NCBI GenBank assembly: GCA_016839995.1
Contig: JAEOTD010000100.1
Coordinates: 1-7,891 of the forward strand
Source: Candidatus Hermodarchaeota archaeon
GTDB taxonomy: Archaea > Asgardarchaeota > Hermodarchaeia > Hermodarchaeales > Hermodarchaeaceae
DNA: 7,891 nt
Direction of reading: 5' to 3'
The notes beneath the pieces were generated by a model. It was not told the DNA's origin. It searched no databases and was given only the letters and a program-made list of their open reading frames with translations. Position 1 is the stretch's first letter; each line of letters starts with the position of its first letter. This document shows, piece by piece, positions 6,954 to 7,891 of this stretch. The position numbers and the translations under genes are program-made.

Positions 6954-7891
6954 ATGGTCGACTTCCAATTAACCACAGAGCAATTAGTACTCCAAGCTAA
7001 AGCTCGTAAATTTGCCCTTGAAGAAGTCCTTCCTGTCTCACAGCACTTTGATCAGACAGGTGAATTCCCCCGTGAAGTCATTGCGAAGGCTCATAAAGCA
7101 GGGCTTATGAATCTTGGCATTCCCAAAGAATATGGTGGTCTTGGGTACGGGTCCTTTGACTCTGTACTGGTCGTCGAAGAATTTTCAGCTGCCTGTGCTG
7201 GAATGACCACATCGATTTATGTCAACGACTTGGGAACTACACCAATCATTCTGGGTGGCAGTGATGCCCAGAAAAAGCAATGGCTTACTCCCTTTGCAAG
7301 GGAGCTCCGATTTGCCTCCTTTGCGACAAGTGAACCTGGTATGGGCTCAGATGTTGCTGGAATCCAAACGAGCTACGAACGGAAAGGTGACACCTTCACA
7401 ATTAATGGCAATAAGTTCTGGATTACGAACGGTAACTATGCTGATTTATTCGTCATCTTTGCCCGCCAAAAAGGGACCGAACGTCATCAGGGGCTATCAG
7501 CCTTCATCGTTCCTGCAGATACTAAAGGTGTATCCACTGGAAAACCCTTGAAGAAGATGGGGCATCGCGCCTCAGATACTGCCGCTGTGATTCTCCGCAA
7601 CGCTGAGGTTCCAGCTGAAAATCTACTTGGGTCCGAAGGGATGGGTTTCTTACTTGCGATGATGACCTTTGTTAAAACCCGACCGGCTATCGGGGCTATG
7701 GCTACGGGACTCGCCAGATCGGCCATGGAGTATGCTATCAATTATGCCAAACAACGAGATGCTTTCGGGAAACGAATCAGTAGCTTCCAAGCCATCCAGG
7801 ACATGACTGCGGATATGTACGCTCGCATTGAAGCGGTTCGGTTACTGACTTGGAAAGCTGCTTGGATGGTGGACCAAAAAACTGATGGCAA
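6954..7891 (+). CDS. Acyl-CoA dehydrogenase (MCAD-like), N-terminal 312 residues
   Basis: This FAD enzyme oxidises acyl-CoA to trans-2-enoyl-CoA in beta-oxidation or a related acid or amino-acid pathway, passing electrons to an electron-transfer flavoprotein. The visible 312 of about 380 residues cover the N-terminal helical domain (1-115), the beta domain with SFATSEPGMGSD (122-133) and FWITNG (155-160) that contact FAD and substrate, and part of the C-terminal helical domain. That part includes KTRPAIGAMATG (241-252) and R268-x-x-F271-G272 ... Q279. The closest pattern known to me is medium-chain acyl-CoA dehydrogenase; chain length cannot be set. T242 occupies the helix-G position where isovaleryl- and long-chain enzymes place the catalytic Glu, so the base should lie in the missing C-terminus. 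ATG 6954 fits the family start (MVDFQLTTEQ); GAGGT at 6939-6943 is 10 bases upstream, slightly far. It is divergent from the OPT gene. Confidence 0.95.
   Translation, partial: MVDFQLTTEQLVLQAKARKFALEEVLPVSQHFDQTGEFPREVIAKAHKAGLMNLGIPKEYGGLGYGSFDSVLVVEEFSAACAGMTTSIYVNDLGTTPIILGGSDAQKKQWLTPFARELRFASFATSEPGMGSDVAGIQTSYERKGDTFTINGNKFWITNGNYADLFVIFARQKGTERHQGLSAFIVPADTKGVSTGKPLKKMGHRASDTAAVILRNAEVPAENLLGSEGMGFLLAMMTFVKTRPAIGAMATGLARSAMEYAINYAKQRDAFGKRISSFQAIQDMTADMYARIEAVRLLTWKAAWMVDQKTDG

Noticed and set aside
6842..7000. 52-codon plus-strand frame with SGSGKT, resembling a P-loop
   Set aside because: It overlaps the start of the acyl-CoA dehydrogenase, has no ribosome binding site, and lacks the strand and helix context of a real P-loop protein.
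7219..7551. 110-codon plus-strand frame
   Set aside because: It is a shadow in another frame of the acyl-CoA dehydrogenase, whose own frame shows all family motifs.
1..7891. tRNA, rRNA, CRISPR, insertion sequence or long DNA repeats
   Set aside because: Reading the intergenic gaps showed no cloverleaf, no regularly spaced repeats and no transposase-like frame. The only repeats are the protein-level blades of the propeller gene.

Overview
The window looks archaeal. The prolyl-tRNA synthetase is the archaeal/eukaryotic-type enzyme with a C-terminal four-cysteine domain and terminal Tyr. A secreted repeat protein has the architecture common in archaeal surface proteins: signal peptide, propeller repeats, Pro-rich linker and a C-terminal membrane anchor. 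TATA-like boxes precede several genes. A mesophilic lineage with moderate GC, such as an Asgard archaeon (Thorarchaeota-like) or another lipid-oxidising archaeon, would fit, but this is an impression from protein style and not a phylogenetic result. I see no phage, insertion-sequence, CRISPR or RNA gene.

Layout. Bases 3-377 (+) hold the C-terminus of a DUF362-type Fe-S protein. Bases 506-1894 (+) encode a secreted, C-terminally anchored seven-repeat beta-propeller. Bases 2110-3615 (+) encode prolyl-tRNA synthetase (proS), preceded by a 215-base leader/intergenic region. The minus strand then carries three genes in transcription order from right to left: an OPT-family transporter (6692-4668), a C_GCAxxG_C_C-family cysteine protein (4627-4163, about 40 bases downstream, probably co-transcribed) and an unrecognised 135-residue protein (4055-3648, converging on proS). 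A 261-base divergent intergenic region separates the transporter from a plus-strand acyl-CoA dehydrogenase that starts at 6954 and runs off the right edge.

Function. The window mixes housekeeping (proS), cell surface (propeller), transport with a putative thiol redox protein (OPT + C_GCAxxG) and fatty-acid or acyl-CoA oxidation (MCAD-like dehydrogenase). Only the OPT/C_GCAxxG pair, perhaps with the orphan gene, looks like a functional unit. The most unusual features are that pair, the orphan protein, and a cysteine recurring at the same position in six of the seven propeller blades. No stretch longer than 300 bases lacks a gene. I did not find clear evidence of a wholly new system.
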